This document shows, one piece after another, positions 36,885 to 48,665 of a stretch of DNA of 64,000 nucleotides. The notes beneath the pieces are model-generated. The model was given only the letters and a program-made list of their open reading frames with translations, was not told where the DNA came from and made no database searches. A program made the position numbers and the translations under genes. The stretch's first letter is position 1. The number at the start of each line of letters is the position of its first letter. The stretch lies in the NCBI GenBank assembly GCA_008694505.1, contig VZDJ01000063.1, positions 4,114,527 through 4,178,526 of the forward strand, read 5' to 3'. The stretch is from Cyanoderma ruficeps (taxonomy: Eukaryota; Chordata; Aves; Passeriformes; Timaliidae).

Positions 36885-37000
36885 GCGCTCCTCTGGAAAC
36901 CGCGGGCGGCAGCGGGAGGTGCCCGGCGCGCACCCTGGGTGCTGCTGTGCCACCCCGTAAATCCACGCGGAAGGGAAGGGGAGTCGCTGCACATCTGGAG
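36885..37000. promoter_or_regulatory. CpG-dense patch beside the repeat cluster
   Basis: About a dozen CpGs lie in about 120 bases, including AACCGCGGGCGG, CCCGGCGCGC and CCACGCGG. It abuts the GTAGTAAC cluster and may form one element with it. There is no identifiable promoter motif or exon. Confidence 0.35.
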
Positions 37001-37320
37001 AGCCACACACAGCTCCAGTCCTCCCCGCCTGGAGAGCTGCTGGCCTCCCGGGCTCACCCGCTCGGCAGAAGGGATTAGCAGAGTCACTCTTGAATGGCTC
37101 TGGGTGAGGCGGGTGACCCCTCCATGAAAGCCTTTGGAGAGGTTGGGTGAACCGGGCTGCCGGCAGCTCGCGTGCTCAGAAAGGCTCAAAGAGGAGCAGA
37201 CTCTTGTTTTCTAGAAGAGGGGTGAGCTGAGGGTGACCTCGGCAGCTCTGAGGGAGTAGCAGAGAGAGTCCGCCGAGCTCTCCTCCTCGCCACAAAAGCG
37301 CACAGAGCTGAGCCAGGGAG

Positions 37321-37396
37321 GACGGAAATAGCGGAGAGGTGGGAATGTCCCTTGAGCCACGGAAGACGGAAGTAGCAGAGAGGTGGGAATGGCCCT
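37321..37396. repeat. Two-copy imperfect duplication, 44-bp period
   Basis: GACGGAAATAGCGGAGAGGT plus GGGAATGTCCCT is followed 44 bp later by GACGGAAGTAGCAGAGAGGT plus GGGAATGGCCCT. There are three mismatches over 32 bp. Confidence 0.88.
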
Positions 37397-37855
37397 ACAC
37401 TGAGGCACGGGACATCTGGAGGGGACCACTAAGAACTCTGTCACTGCTCCTGACAGACCCCAGTGACACACAGGACTACGGCACTAGCACTTCACTGGGG
37501 GGACAAAAAACCCAAACCCCTCTGGGATTCTGTGCCTTCCCTTCATCCCAACCTCCCTGTTACCAAGTCGCCCTGCTAACAATGTTAACTCACCCTCCCA
37601 CTGCTCACCTCCCAGACCCTCCCACTCTTAACATCCCTGGGCTCATCCACAAGCTCCAGGAAGGAGCAGCATGGTGGGACACATCCCGAATGGGATGCAG
37701 CCTGCCTGGCTCCCTCCAGCAGCAGCACGGACATGAAACTGGGGCAGCCTGAAGCTGCAGCAAGGGCAGAATGTGAGCCCAGAGCAAACTCTTCCACACT
37801 ACAGACCCTGGAGTCTCTTTTCCCTCCCTGCTCCCACCCCACGATATAATTGCTA

Positions 37856-38018
37856 ATTAATAATAACGTTTAGCTCTCAGATAGCGCGTTCCATCTTCAA
37901 AGACCTCTGTCGACATTAATGAATTAATCCTCATCAACCCCCCTGTGAAGTAGGTGACAATTATTATCTCTGCCTCACAGATGTTAAACTGATTTGCAAA
38001 GAGGTCAAGTGACTTTGG
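37856..38018. mobile_element. Ancient MIR/L3-like SINE or LINE tail
   Basis: The block order CAGATAGCGCGTTCCATCTT, CATTAATGAATTAATCCTCA, CCCCTGTGAAGTAGGTGACA, TTATTATCTCTGCCTCACAG, and AAAGAGGTCAAGTGACTT follows the ancient amniote element ('atagcgctttcatcttcaaa', 'attaatcctcacaac', 'gtgaggtaggt', 'attattatccccattttacag', 'gaggttaagtgactt'). Its preservation is good for such an old family. Exact subfamily is undecided. Confidence 0.75.
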
Positions 38019-38980
38019 GGAGGCTGGAGGGAGCCTGGCCGGGTAAGAGGCCTCTCCACAGGGGAACATGGACAAGCGCATCCCAGAGAAGCAAGGGCTG
38101 GGACCCGAGGGCGTGGGGGACATGCAGAGATCCAGGGGCAGTAAATGGATGTGGGACCTGCAGAGACGCTCCCCGAGGGCAGAGCAAAGCGAGGATAAAG
38201 AGCCAAAAAACTAGGCCAGTGCGTGAGAGCGTGTGGGAGACCTTCAGCCCTCCACAACAGCCCCGATACAAAAGGCAAGGATGCCTTGACAGAGGGACGG
38301 TGATTAGCAACAAAAGAGAGACGGGGAAGGAACACATCAGTCAAAGGAGGCGAGAGCGCAGGCGAAGCGAGGGAGGATTTTCATTTCGTGCCGCTGGTTT
38401 CCTCCCCTCCACCGCTTTGGGGAGGCTCTCCCAGCTCCCCCGTGCCTTTTAGGAGTTATTATCTAAACCTGATTTTGCTTCTGGAAGGAATAGCTGCTCC
38501 CACGGGGGGAAATGTGTGGACACACGAGTAAATCCGTGCCAGAAGCAGGGGGAGCATCTTGCCAAGTGTGAAACTCCAGCCCATGGCCTCAAATGTGCCC
38601 GATTTCCTCACATCCTCTGCCACTGGTGGGCAAATCCCTTTTCCCTCCTTGCTCCCAGAACCAGGGGCACTGGTGACACAGCCTCAGCCCCACAGGTAAG
38701 ACGATGATGACTGCAGGGACTGAGCCTTCCTCCCAGCAAAAGCATTTCCCAGGTACCCAGGCAGCAAAACAGCCACAAAAAGTTCTCCTCGCTGTCCCAC
38801 GAGTGAAAGGGGCCTGTGGCATCAAAGGGAAATTAATTGGGCAGAGTTTGGCGTTGAAACAAAGCCGGCTCCGGGCACTGCAGCCCCACCGGTGCCTTTA
38901 TCTCGCCGGCACAGACCTTGGCCGTGCTGCTCCCCGTGCGGGGACAGGTGCCACCGGCACTGCCACCTCTGCCCCCCCCC

Positions 38981-38981
38981 N
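38981..38981. other. Undetermined base (N) in a poly-C run
   Basis: A single N interrupts a run of C residues (38972-38987) within GC-rich sequence. It marks a sequencing or assembly ambiguity, and the true length of the C run is uncertain. Confidence 0.99.
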
Positions 38982-39232
38982 CCCCCCGCCACCCCCTGCC
39001 ACCCCTGTCCACAGCCCCCCGACTCCGCCGAGCAGGTAATTAACTCCCAGACAAAGGCAGGGATTTGAAGATTAACCTGGGCTCGGCAAGGAGTGGGGAA
39101 AACTCATTTACACCAAACAAAAGGGGAGGGGTGATTAGTTGCTCCAGTGACAACAGCAAGAGCCAGATAGGGCCAGGGAAAGTGATAAAGAAGCGGGGAA
39201 AGCGCTAATATCCCCCAGTTGCCTGCTTTTGC

Positions 39233-39266
39233 CTTTTTTTTTTTCCTTCCTTCTTTCTTTCTTTTT
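39233..39266. repeat. Poly-T / TTTC microsatellite
   Basis: A T run continues into CCTTCC and CTTT repeats. It is a simple pyrimidine tract with no other content. Confidence 0.9.
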
Positions 39267-40450
39267 AAGCACTAAAATTCCACCATTTTCTATCATGCAA
39301 ATTCGTGTGCCTAAGTGAGATTAAACTCTGGCAGGCTGCGTGCCTCCTTCCCCAAGTCCATTTCCCCTCACTGAGATAAGGCCAACTTCCCTTAATGCAT
39401 CTTACAAGGCAGTGGGAGTGTTTTGCAGGCACGCATTGGAGACGGCTTATTATCAATACAAATAACAGCTTTTCAGATATCGTCCTTCTCCTCCTACCTC
39501 CCCTCTCTCCTTTCAACCCAGGAACCCGGAGAGTGGCTTAAACAGCTGAAAGGTCCTGCAGGGAGCAGGGAGAAGGGGGAGGCTGTGCCTGAGATGCTGC
39601 TTGGACTTGCTAAGGAAACCGGAGCGGGACACAGGAGAGGAGAGGAAGGAAAACCATCACTCCTGGGAGGTCAGGAGGACCTAAATTCTCTTTCTCACTC
39701 TGGGTTTCTGCCCTACTCCAAGTTCACAGCTTGCCTACTGCTGGCGGGACTTCCTTGGATTTTGTTTCTTTGGGATTTACTCCCAAAACATCTGACTCTC
39801 CCCAAGGTCCAAGGCGGACTCCTGCAAACGCAGGCAGTGCTGCTTTTCGGTGCTTTGTCTGATCTGATGGCAACCCCTCCTAAGAAGGAATGAGTACAGA
39901 AGGAGTGGGAGCACCTTCCAGACCCTGCAGATGACAGGGACGCTCCCTGAGCTGCTCATTTTAGCTCTGTCTGTAATCTGGGTTCATTTTTCCAGGGGAA
40001 ATCCAGGTGCTGAGAACCTCCTTGTCCCCTTGGCAGCTCTGTTGTTGGCTGACTTCAGCTTGGCACCACCAGCCTGACCCCATTTAGAGCAGCCCCCAAA
40101 ATAGCAGGTCTGAACTTCGGGCGCATTCAGTGCCAAGGGTCTGGCGTCTCGTTCCTGAGCTCATTTGTCCCACATTAGCACAGAGGCACCGACCTGCTAT
40201 TCCTGGATCAGCAGCAATCACCTTCTCCCTTTTGTACCAGGATTTCAAGACTGACAAGTGTTTCTGAAAGCCTGGCCAATGAGGAAATGTGGGAAAAACA
40301 GAGCTTGGATGGTTTCAGAAAGGAGGCAGCTAAGGGGCACCAGGATAACAACCTTCCCAAAAGCAAAAGGTTATTACAGAAGACACTGATCAATTGTTCC
40401 CCACATCCACTGGGAATAGGCTGAGAAAAACTCCACTTCATTTGCAACAA

Positions 40451-40583
40451 AGAAGGTTTAAGTTAGATATTAGCTATACATTTTCTAATTAAAAAGGTAG
40501 CAAAGCAGTAGAATAGATTGTCTGGGGAGACTGAAGGACCTGCTTTGTTAAAGATTTTCAAGAATAGCTTTCACATGTGCTTG
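40451..40583 (+). mobile_element. Old CR1 LINE fragment
   Basis: AGAAGGTTTAAGTTAGATAT, AAGCAGTAGAATAGATTGTC, GGGGAGACTGAAGGACC and TTCAAGAATAGCTTTCACAT are diverged versions of the CR1 'ggtttagattggatatt', 'ggaacaggctgcccaggga' and 'cttcaaga' blocks. It is more decayed than the other copies. Confidence 0.7.
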
Positions 40584-42892
40584 GCAGCGAGGTCTCTGCC
40601 TGGTTGCAGGGGGACGGGATAAATTAGCTCTTGAGGTGCCTTCTCCCCACCTATTTTGGGATCTCGGCCATCCAATAGAGCCAACCTAGAAAAAAAACGT
40701 GCAGCTCACTCCTTGCTGCAGTGTGGGTGTCCTCAGTTCCGGGTATTTCCACCTGATTCTCTCCTTGGCGATCATTCCTGACCCTCGTACCCTGAAGGAA
40801 TATCCTTCTCTCACCCCTGTCCCTCTCCTGTTTTTTGCTCTCCCCCCCTCCCATAGCTCTGCTTCCCTCCAGCAGCCCTTGGCCACAACCACAGCTGCCT
40901 CCATCCCTGGCTGTTTCCCAGCGATATTCCTGAACCTGGGGAGGAGGAGGATGCAGGCACGGGCTCAGAGTGTCGGAGCCCGGCTGGTCTGCCCCCATCC
41001 TGCTTGCCCGGGGGAGCAGCAGGCTGCTGCAATCCTGGCTGGAAGGGGAAGAGCTCCTTGCCCCCCACCCCCGGCAGCCAGTCCCTTTGGAGAGCACAGC
41101 CTGCCCCGGGGCACGATTTAATTGCATCCTGAGAGGCTGGAGTGCTCCTGCCTCCAGAGCCGTGCCCCCAGGCCCTTTCCTGGTGCGGCAAGGGGAAACT
41201 CAGGACCTGCTTGGAGCAACCTGCACACCTCCCTCTTCCTGGGTAAATCTGTTAGAATAGAGACACCCCCTTTCTCACCTCCTCCCATCACCTCTCCTTT
41301 CCTATCAGGCTGCAGGAAGGGGCAAAATGTCCCAGAGCCTTGGCACATCACTGAAATCTAGTGCTGAGCCACCCTGCTTTCCTAGGAGGGGGAATAAGCC
41401 CTATTTCCTGCAAGCTGAATGTCATTTTGGACAGGATTATTCCAGAATACATATTTATAGGGCCCATTTTCCAAGGCAGGAGAGTTAATCCTGGCACCCC
41501 AGTCCAATTTTCATCGAGGTCATTAAGGCAGGTTTCCCTTTAATTGGACATGATAATTCACTTTCATGTCCTGCTCTGAGAAAGGGCCGGGTGAGCCAAA
41601 GACCAGCTCTTCAAATTAGGGGGCTCGCTCTCCAGAGCTGGAATTTCTGCCGGCAGCACGAGGATCTTCAGCACATTACAGGACTGAGCCTATCACTGAA
41701 TCATCCCGTACTTAACTGCTGCAAGGAGTTAAGCTCTGACCTTTTCCTGCAGCACCCAAATATCTCTTCCTAATGATGCAGCAAGACACGGGAGGGATGG
41801 GCCTGGATGTCTGGTGATACAGGAAATTTAGGTCAGGAAACGGGGAATCAGAAGAGAACAGATAGAAATTGTCCTGCATCACCCCGGCATCTGATAGCGA
41901 CTTCAGAACTTGCTGGTGATCGACTTTGGCTTAAGAAACTCAGGCAGGTAATAAGAGATTGCAAGATAAACAGGCAGAACCGGGGCTGGCAATGCATCCG
42001 CTTCCCCTCCACGCTTAATGGAGATGGAGAAAGTCCTGCTCTGGTTAGTCAGCTTGATTGCTTGGAGAGGAAAAGGAAAATGAAAAGGGAGGGAAGAGGA
42101 AAAATAAAGGCCCCGAGTCTGGGTTTTTTCCCCACTTCTATTCATTAGGCTGTCAATAGCGCTCAGGCCTGGAATATCGACGGCGGATTAGCTCAACCCG
42201 ACTCTGTGTACAAGACCAATGCCTTTTTAACCCAGCTTGTTTCCAAATCAATACACCCATCAGCATTCGAAAATTAGCCCCAGATGAGATTCCAATACTC
42301 AAGCTGGTGTGTCATGTTAAGAGGGCTCCCGGCCAAATCACGGAAGAAGCAGCAGGAAAAAAAAAATAAAACGGTTGCTAGCAAGGGATTAGAAATTTTC
42401 CATTAATCTTCCCCCAGGCTAAGAGCTCATCAGGCTCCCCCTTGTCCTGCCACGTGGACACAGGAACTGTTTTCCATGAATATCCATCTGCTTGGCCATC
42501 ACATGTGGCCACACCTGTCTGTCCCCTCTGGAGAAGTGGTGTGTGCTCACACACTTGCTGAAGAGCACATGTAGGCACCCACTTAGCCATCAAAAGTGCT
42601 CCAGCACCCTGTGCTGGTCTTTCTCCTCCTCTTCCTCCTCCAGAAATATGGAATTCCAACACACAAACACATATTGTTGCTAGGCATACACACACCCCCA
42701 CAAAGAACACAAATCTGCCAACTCTCTCTTTTCCCCCAACACAAGATTTACATCAAGCACTGCCTCCAGCTTGGAAAACAAAAAAAAACATCAAAAAAAC
42801 AACAACAAGGAGAAACAGCACTGCAGGTTTGCCAGTGACTGTGTCGGGAGGCAGAGCTGCCTGTATCAGAGCCCTGGGATTATGTCAGCAAA

Positions 42893-43050
42893 GCTGGATA
42901 AAGCCAAGCCTGACAGAGTTCAAGAAGCATTTGGAGAATCCCCTTGGACCCATGGTGTGACTCTTGGGGATGGTACTGTGCAGGGCCAGGAGTTGGACTC
43001 CATGATCTTTGTGGGTCCCTTCCAACTCAGCAAGTTCCCTGATTCTGTGA
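42893..43050 (+). mobile_element. CR1 LINE fragment close to exon 2
   Basis: It holds CTGACAGAGTTCAAGAAGCA, CATGGTGTGACTCTTGGGGA, GGCCAGGAGTTGGACTCCAT, GATCTTTGTGGGTCCCTTCC and the terminal GATTCTGTGA. It is 5'-truncated and antisense to NTM. It lies only about 170 bp downstream (in transcript direction) of the exon 2 donor. Confidence 0.95.
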
Positions 43051-43220
43051 AATTCATTACCCAGCTTGGGATGATCCAAGCTTGTGGATCAGCCTCCACT
43101 CCTGCACCAAGCTGTGCCACGTGCTCAACACAGGAGCAATGGGAGGAGAAGACACCAGGGCAAAAGGAACAGGAAGAAAAGTCCCAAACCCAACCCCTAA
43201 ACAAACTCCCCTCTTCTTAC

Positions 43221-43453
43221 CTTGCACGATGAGATGGACACGCGATGTCTTGGGGTGATTGTCTGTCTGCACGGAGCAGGTGTAGGGGCCCTCATCATAC
43301 ACATCCACATCCTGGATCTGGATGCTGTACTGGGTTTTGGTGTTGGCCAGGAGCACCACCCGAGGGTCCAAGCACCACTTGTCATTGCCGGCATAGAGGA
43401 TGCTGCTGCGGTTCAGCCAGGCCACTCGGGTCACCCGGTTGTCCACGGAGCAC
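43221..43453 (-). CDS. NTM: Neurotrimin exon 2 (rest of Ig domain 1)
   Basis: This 233-bp exon follows a pyrimidine-rich CTCTCCCCAG acceptor and precedes a GTAAG donor. The first G completes an arginine codon from exon 1 and the last G opens a valine codon (phases 2 and 1). It encodes 77 whole codons: [77 protein letters not shown]. The first cysteine and the YTC cysteine are the Ig1 disulfide pair; AWLN holds the core tryptophan, NRS is a glycosylation sequon, and DEGPYTC is the F-strand motif. The extra cysteine in KWCLDP is a neurotrimin trait (OPCML has KWSIDP). Ig1 mediates homo- and heterophilic IgLON contacts. Exon 1, with signal peptide and the ESATLR-type strand, is not in the window. 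Confidence 0.97.
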
Positions 43454-44850
43454 CTGGGGAGAGGCAGAGAGGTGACCCATCAGTGAGCTGCTCCTGGGCA
43501 CTCTCCCTCCCTCCCTCCCAGCCCTCCTGGTCCTCCTGGCACTATTTTTAGCTCTGCTGTCAGCAGCACTTTCAGAGACCAAGTGCTTTCAGTGTCCAAA
43601 GAGGACAAGGTCAGCACTTTCCCTGCGGTGCTCAGGGCACCGATATCCATCTAAACCAGCAGCTCCAGAGATTTGGCCACGAGCTTCACGGAGTTTGCAG
43701 ATTCAAGGGAGGTCAGAGCCACCCAGTACCAGCCTTGAACTCCTCCACTCCAATTTATCCATTTGCTAACTGCCAGACAAACAGAGCTGAGCCCAAACCT
43801 CCATCTCGAGTCCACACTTTTTTTGGGAGGTGCAGGCTGTTACCTTCCTGCCCAAATCCATCACCTGTCATTCTCCCCACAGACCTTCACATCCCTGCAG
43901 CCACACAAAGAAATGCAAAGTGGTGCTGGGAAAGCTTGTGCCGCTTCACAAAGGAGCGAGGAAAATTTATCTTTGGAGGAAGCCAGCTCTGACACGCACC
44001 TCTAAAGTGAGACCTTGAGCATCTGATCATTTGTCCCCTCTGTCAACTTTTCCTCCTGGACCCATCACCTGCACCGCTGCACCTCCCTCACTTGTGCACT
44101 CACCCCAGCTGAGCACTTCACTTATCCAGGGATGCTTTGGAGGTAGAAATCCTCTATATTCAGCCTCAATAAGCATCTGAGTCCCTCCCAGAGACACCAC
44201 AGTACAAACCTAGAAATTATTTTGATCCTGAAGGAGATTATTTTCCTGTCAACATCAGCTGGGATCAGTCTTGCTTCTCCCAAAGGTTTCTGCCAGCCCT
44301 GTAACCGCCCATCCCCACGTCCCCAAGCCAGGTTTGAATCCTCCTGTTGCCACCAATCATCTCCAGACAGACATCAGAACCTTCTCTAAACAGCAGAAAC
44401 CTGCAGCCCCCATAACCAGCTAAACCCCTGCTTCTCTGTGAGAAATTTTGGGATTACGGAGCCATCGGGATTTAGCCGCACTTTGCTGGGCGCTGGCTCC
44501 AGAGCATAATGTCCCTGTGTAAAACCACTCAGCCTAAGATCCACTGTTTATATTCTTCCCCAAACTACTTCATTACTTGTGCAGTGGCTGGGATGCAAAT
44601 TAACCTCAGAGGCACTAAGAGAGAGCCCGGCAGCTTCCAGGACATCTCACTCGGGATGACTTCAAGGAATGTAAAGGATTGAATAGGTTCCATGTGCCCG
44701 ACTGCACTAACAGGAGAGGTGATGGCAAGGATGGGCATCTCTGCAGCACGTGGACTTGTCCTGGGCACTTTAGGGAGTGTGTCCTTTCTCTGGGTGAGTT
44801 GTCACCTTACTGGGGGTCCTCATAGCCCCCTTTGGGTGGGGATTCAAGGT

Positions 44851-45094
44851 AACAAAAGGGAATGGCCTCAGTTGCACCAGGGAAGGTTTAGATTGAATAT
44901 TAGGGAATATTTCTTCACTGAAAGGGTGGTCAAGGCCTGGCACAGGCTGCCCAGGGCAGTGCTGGAGTCACTGAAAGCACCTAAAAGCCACACAGATGTG
45001 GCACTTGGGGACATGGGTTAGCAGAGGGCCTGGCAGTAAAGGGGAATGGTTGGACGGATCTTAGAGGCTTTTCCAACCCTAATGATTCTGTGGT
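44851..45094 (+). mobile_element. CR1 LINE fragment (3' end)
   Basis: Blocks in order: AACAAAAGGGAATGGCCTCA, AGGGAAGGTTTAGATTGAAT, TTCTTCACTGAAAGGGTGGT, CACAGGCTGCCCAGGGCAGT, GGAATGGTTGGACGGATCTT, TTCCAACCCTAATGATTCTG. It is one of the best-preserved copies here, 5'-truncated and antisense to NTM. Confidence 0.96.
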
Positions 45095-46164
45095 GGGAGT
45101 CTTCTATTCCTGTGCCCGTTATGGTGCCAGGGAAGACACAGGTACCCACCTGGGGAGAAGCTGTCTCATCTCATTCATCTTTCTGGAATCTCTTGGGCCC
45201 CAGAGACTACAGGAGAAGCCAAAATAACCCACCCAGCCTCAACACACAAGTTTTGGGGGTTTGGGGTGACAGAGGAGATGTGCCCAAGGGGAGATGTGCC
45301 GTCTGCAGCACAGGACATCCCTGATTTTTCAGTACCCAACTCCTGCTCCATCCTCCCTCTCTGGTGTGAAAAACAGCCAAAAAATGAAACAATTTTACTA
45401 CTGTTCCATAATGATATTACGATAATAATAAATTAAATGTGAGCAGATTTTTATGGTCTACATTAAAAATAGCAATAGATTCAGTATGGGCTGAACACCA
45501 AGAACTTGGCTCTTGCTCTCAGCTGCATTACAACTTGAGTAAAAGGTCTGAGAGTTTAGTTGCAGAAGTTGAATTAAACTGAAGATTTCTTCCCAGAGGA
45601 TGGGTTTAGTCTATTGAACTCCAAATCTCAGCTCTGCTGGTAGCTCAGACCTATGGGGCACGAGTAAAATGAAGCGGTTATTTGGTGTTTGGCTCTGGTA
45701 CCATGAAATAGGCTCCTGTGGTGGTTCTACACAAACACAGGGGTGTCCAGAGCTGGGTGATGAGAAACCAGATGTGACTTGAATTTCTCAACGAGCCCCC
45801 TCTGCAGACGTTACCTTGAGGAACTGTAAGCAGGCTGAACTAAAAATATATATTTCCTCTCTCCTCCTCCTCCACGCCACATTTCTTTATGAAATGCATC
45901 AGCTTGGAGATCCTTGGATAATAATGGAGCCAGACAGTGTGCAATCCAAGCATTCTCTCTATCATATGGGCATTTAAGTGCTTTTGAAAAGCAGCGGGGC
46001 TCAGGTAACGCATGAGGCAGCAGTGAAATAAGTGCTTTCGCCCTTCACAGCACCTGGGCACAATCTCTCCTTATCACCCAGACACGCTTCCCTGCCCCTG
46101 GGATCGGCAAGCTTCAAGCTGTTACTTTATATTCTTCCCTGCCTCTTAAAGCTCCTGAGCCAAC

Positions 46165-46180
46165 ATATATATATATATAT
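46165..46180. repeat. (AT)8 microsatellite
   Basis: Eight perfect AT repeats follow CAAC and lead into AAAATAAAGC. Confidence 0.95.
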
Positions 46181-48171
46181 AAAATAAAGCCCAGCAGCAG
46201 CTCCTGGGAAAGAGGTGCTTTGACCTCTGGATGCGCTGGGCTATTTAGGGATTGGCAGTTCTGCTCCTTCCTGAGCTGTTTCCAAGCTCTGTTCTCCTCC
46301 TGCTCCTCCTCTCACAAGCTCTGGTCGGGGTCCCCGTGGCCGAGGCTGGTCACAGCGACCTGATGCTCTTCCAGCCCCTCCATCTGCTCCTCCTCTCCTC
46401 CTCCAGCAGCTCCTCTCCCGGCGCAGGGATGGGAAGCCTCCTCTCCCACACACGGGCAGCCGAGCGGAAACTTTGGCTTTGGGCAGGAAGCCGCGCTCCA
46501 GGCACAGGTGGAGAGCAAAGCCACCGCCGAGCCCACAGCCTCCCCTCTTCCCACCCTGCTCCTGGCAAAGTGCAAAGCCCTGGGATGCCTCCTCCAGCTC
46601 GTTGGAAGCTCTCACTTTCCCTCTCAGCCCATGATGTGCCAGGGAAGGAGGGGAGGGAGAGGTCCTTGGGGTGCCGGAAGGCAGTACTTGCCTCCAAAAA
46701 GATGATCTAAAAACAATTATGCACAGATGAGGTAATTTTCTCTCTCAAGATCCTTAATCCTCGTTCCACTCCTGCTCAGACAGCAAGGACTTCTCCTCCA
46801 GGAAGATGATAAAACTGCTGTGTGCCAGCACAGGATGGAGATGACACTGCTCTGGATCCTGCTGTCTCTCTCTGCTGCTTCTTTCCCAATAAACCCAGAG
46901 TCCCAAGCCTCGGGGTTTCTCCTCTGGGAGATGGGAACTCTGCCTAACTCACCACTGCTACATCATCCTGGGGTGGGGGTGGTTTGTAGGGAGATGCAGC
47001 TCCTCACACTGCACCAAACCCTGAGCTCCCTGCAGCCTCCGAGGGCACCTCAAAATGACCACGAATTTGGGCATTTTAGGAGAGTTTCACACACTGAGAA
47101 AAGGTGAGAGCTGTAAATCTCCATCCTCCCCACCTGTCCCAACCCACCTGCTCATCCCTTGCCCTGCACTCTCTGATCAATGACATGTGGTGGGTGCAAA
47201 GGGACACAGGCTGGAGCTGCCCCTTCTAGATCTGTCACCAGCCAAAACTCCCGGGTTTTGTTATCCACCCTCTTCTATCAAGCTGATCCATTAGGGACTG
47301 GCCACTCTCTCCCAGACTGGTATTCCCAAACATTTCCACAGCCTGAGGGTTGAGCTCATGCAGCCAAAGGGCCCCAGAGGTGCAGCCAACAGCCCACCTG
47401 GCTGCAGGGACAGCACTCAAAGACAAACTGGAAGAGGGAAAGCAACACCCCGAGGATTCTGCCAGCGAGCACGAAGATGAGCTGGGCTGAAAATGCTGAC
47501 AAAGCCATCAGTGGGGACAAAACAGCCTCAAGAGCAAGAACCAGGAATAAACAAGCAGCAGGGTGCTGATGCCGAGTTCCCTGACCACTGATCTCACCTG
47601 TGCTGCATCCAGCCCACAGCACATCCCTGAGCAGACACAGATGGCACACGCCAGCAGTGATGTGCTCTCCTGAATTTCTCTCTTTGCTTTCTCGAGTTTG
47701 CACACAAAAAAAATGACAGGAGAGGAGGTGGGCAGGCAGTGGGGGGAAGGAGGTTTTTAATTACTGAAGTGTAGTAATTGGCACGCGACACTTTTTTGTT
47801 GCCTCTTATGCAGATTGCTGGTGTTCCAGAGGGCTGGGCTGGAGAGCACAGATTGTCTCAACCCAGCAGGACACACAAGAAATGAATAATGTTAATTAGA
47901 ACTGAAAAGAGCTCAGCAAAATTGCCAACCTGATTGCTGCTTTCATTGCAATTATCAGGGTACAAGCTCCATCATGGGGAGGCAGGGATGGGGCTAAGCC
48001 TGGCTCACCCCAGCAAATGTGGAGGCCCAATCTGGGCTGTGACCAGCTCACCCTCTCCAGGCTCATTTCGCCGTCCACCACCCCCTCATTTTCATGGCAT
48101 GCCCACCCTAGAGAAGCCACCTTCCTAAATCCTGGCCACTTGATGGAATTTCAAAACAGCTTTGGCCCAAA

Positions 48172-48290
48172 TTCTTTAGGTTGGAAAAAAACCTTTAAGA
48201 CCATTAAGTCCAAGCATTAATCCAGCACTGCCAAGCCCACCCCTAAACCACGTCCCCAAGTGCCACATCCACCATCAAGCATCCCCAGAT
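48172..48290 (-). mobile_element. CR1 LINE fragment (inverted)
   Basis: TTCTTTAGGTTGGAAAAAAA, CCTTTAAGACCATTAAGTCC, AGCACTGCCAAGCCCACCCC, and CCACGTCCCCAAGTGCCACA match a CR1 subfamily whose inverted 3' end reads 'ggttggaaaagacctttaagatcatcgagtccaac'. It is truncated and in the same orientation as NTM. Confidence 0.88.
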
Positions 48291-48539
48291 GTCTTTTCAT
48301 TTTCTCCTCAGTCTCACTCAGCTATTCCCACACACTTCCAGATTTTTAATCAATCCCACACCAGCAATGTTTAGTCTCTGCTGTGAGCTAAAGAGATCAG
48401 GAATAAGTTTAGGGTTGATCTTAAAATTGGGTGCAAATCCTCCCACTGAGGCTGGGTGAGATGACAGGATGCTCTGGCCCTGCCTGGTCCCCAGCTTCTC
48501 ATGTCGCAGACATCACCTTCCTGCTTCTGCACCGTCAGC

Positions 48540-48665
48540 CGAGCTATAAATGATCAACTAAACCAGCCCGCCGCCGGAGGCAGAGCTCCACATCTCAGAT
48601 TTATTTCTGTGATTATCACATTTTATTGTTATTTATTAGGATTAATTAAAGGCCGGGCTGTGAAC
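48540..48665. other. AT-rich island, candidate conserved non-coding element
   Basis: It combines TATAAATGATCAACTAAACC, a short CpG-containing piece (CCGCCGCCGG) and TTATTAGGATTAATTAAAGG. No repeat similarity or open frame is convincing. A regulatory role is inferred from composition only. Confidence 0.25.

Larger units (their letters stand above)
21437..43220 (-). other. NTM: NTM intron 2, complete (21.8 kb)
   Basis: It opens with GTAAG after exon 2 and ends with CATTGCAG before exon 3, phase 1. It contains CR1 relics (23457, 32544, 40451, 42893), old MIR/L3-like tails (30061, 37856), a two-copy duplication (26109), a 20/23-bp minisatellite (35042-35771), a degenerate GTAGTAAC repeat cluster (36551-36864) with an adjoining CpG-dense patch, a 44-bp-period duplication (37321), an assembly N in poly-C (38981) and a TTTC-rich microsatellite (39233). 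No additional exon of NTM or of another gene could be supported. Confidence 0.93.

Noticed and set aside
43221..43453. Assignment to OPCML, LSAMP, NEGR1 or IGLON5 instead of NTM
   Set aside because: KWCLDP, SPKI-EIS-DISINEG, WRHISPK, ASNDV-APVV and GVPVGQKG with WYKDDKR all match neurotrimin; remembered OPCML and IGLON5 residues differ at these points. An orthology tree would settle it.
46252..46710. Plus-strand frame with a leucine-rich, signal-peptide-like start
   Set aside because: It opens on a TTG codon. The hydrophobic stretch comes from CTCCTC-type low-complexity DNA and the remainder has no domain, so it is chance.
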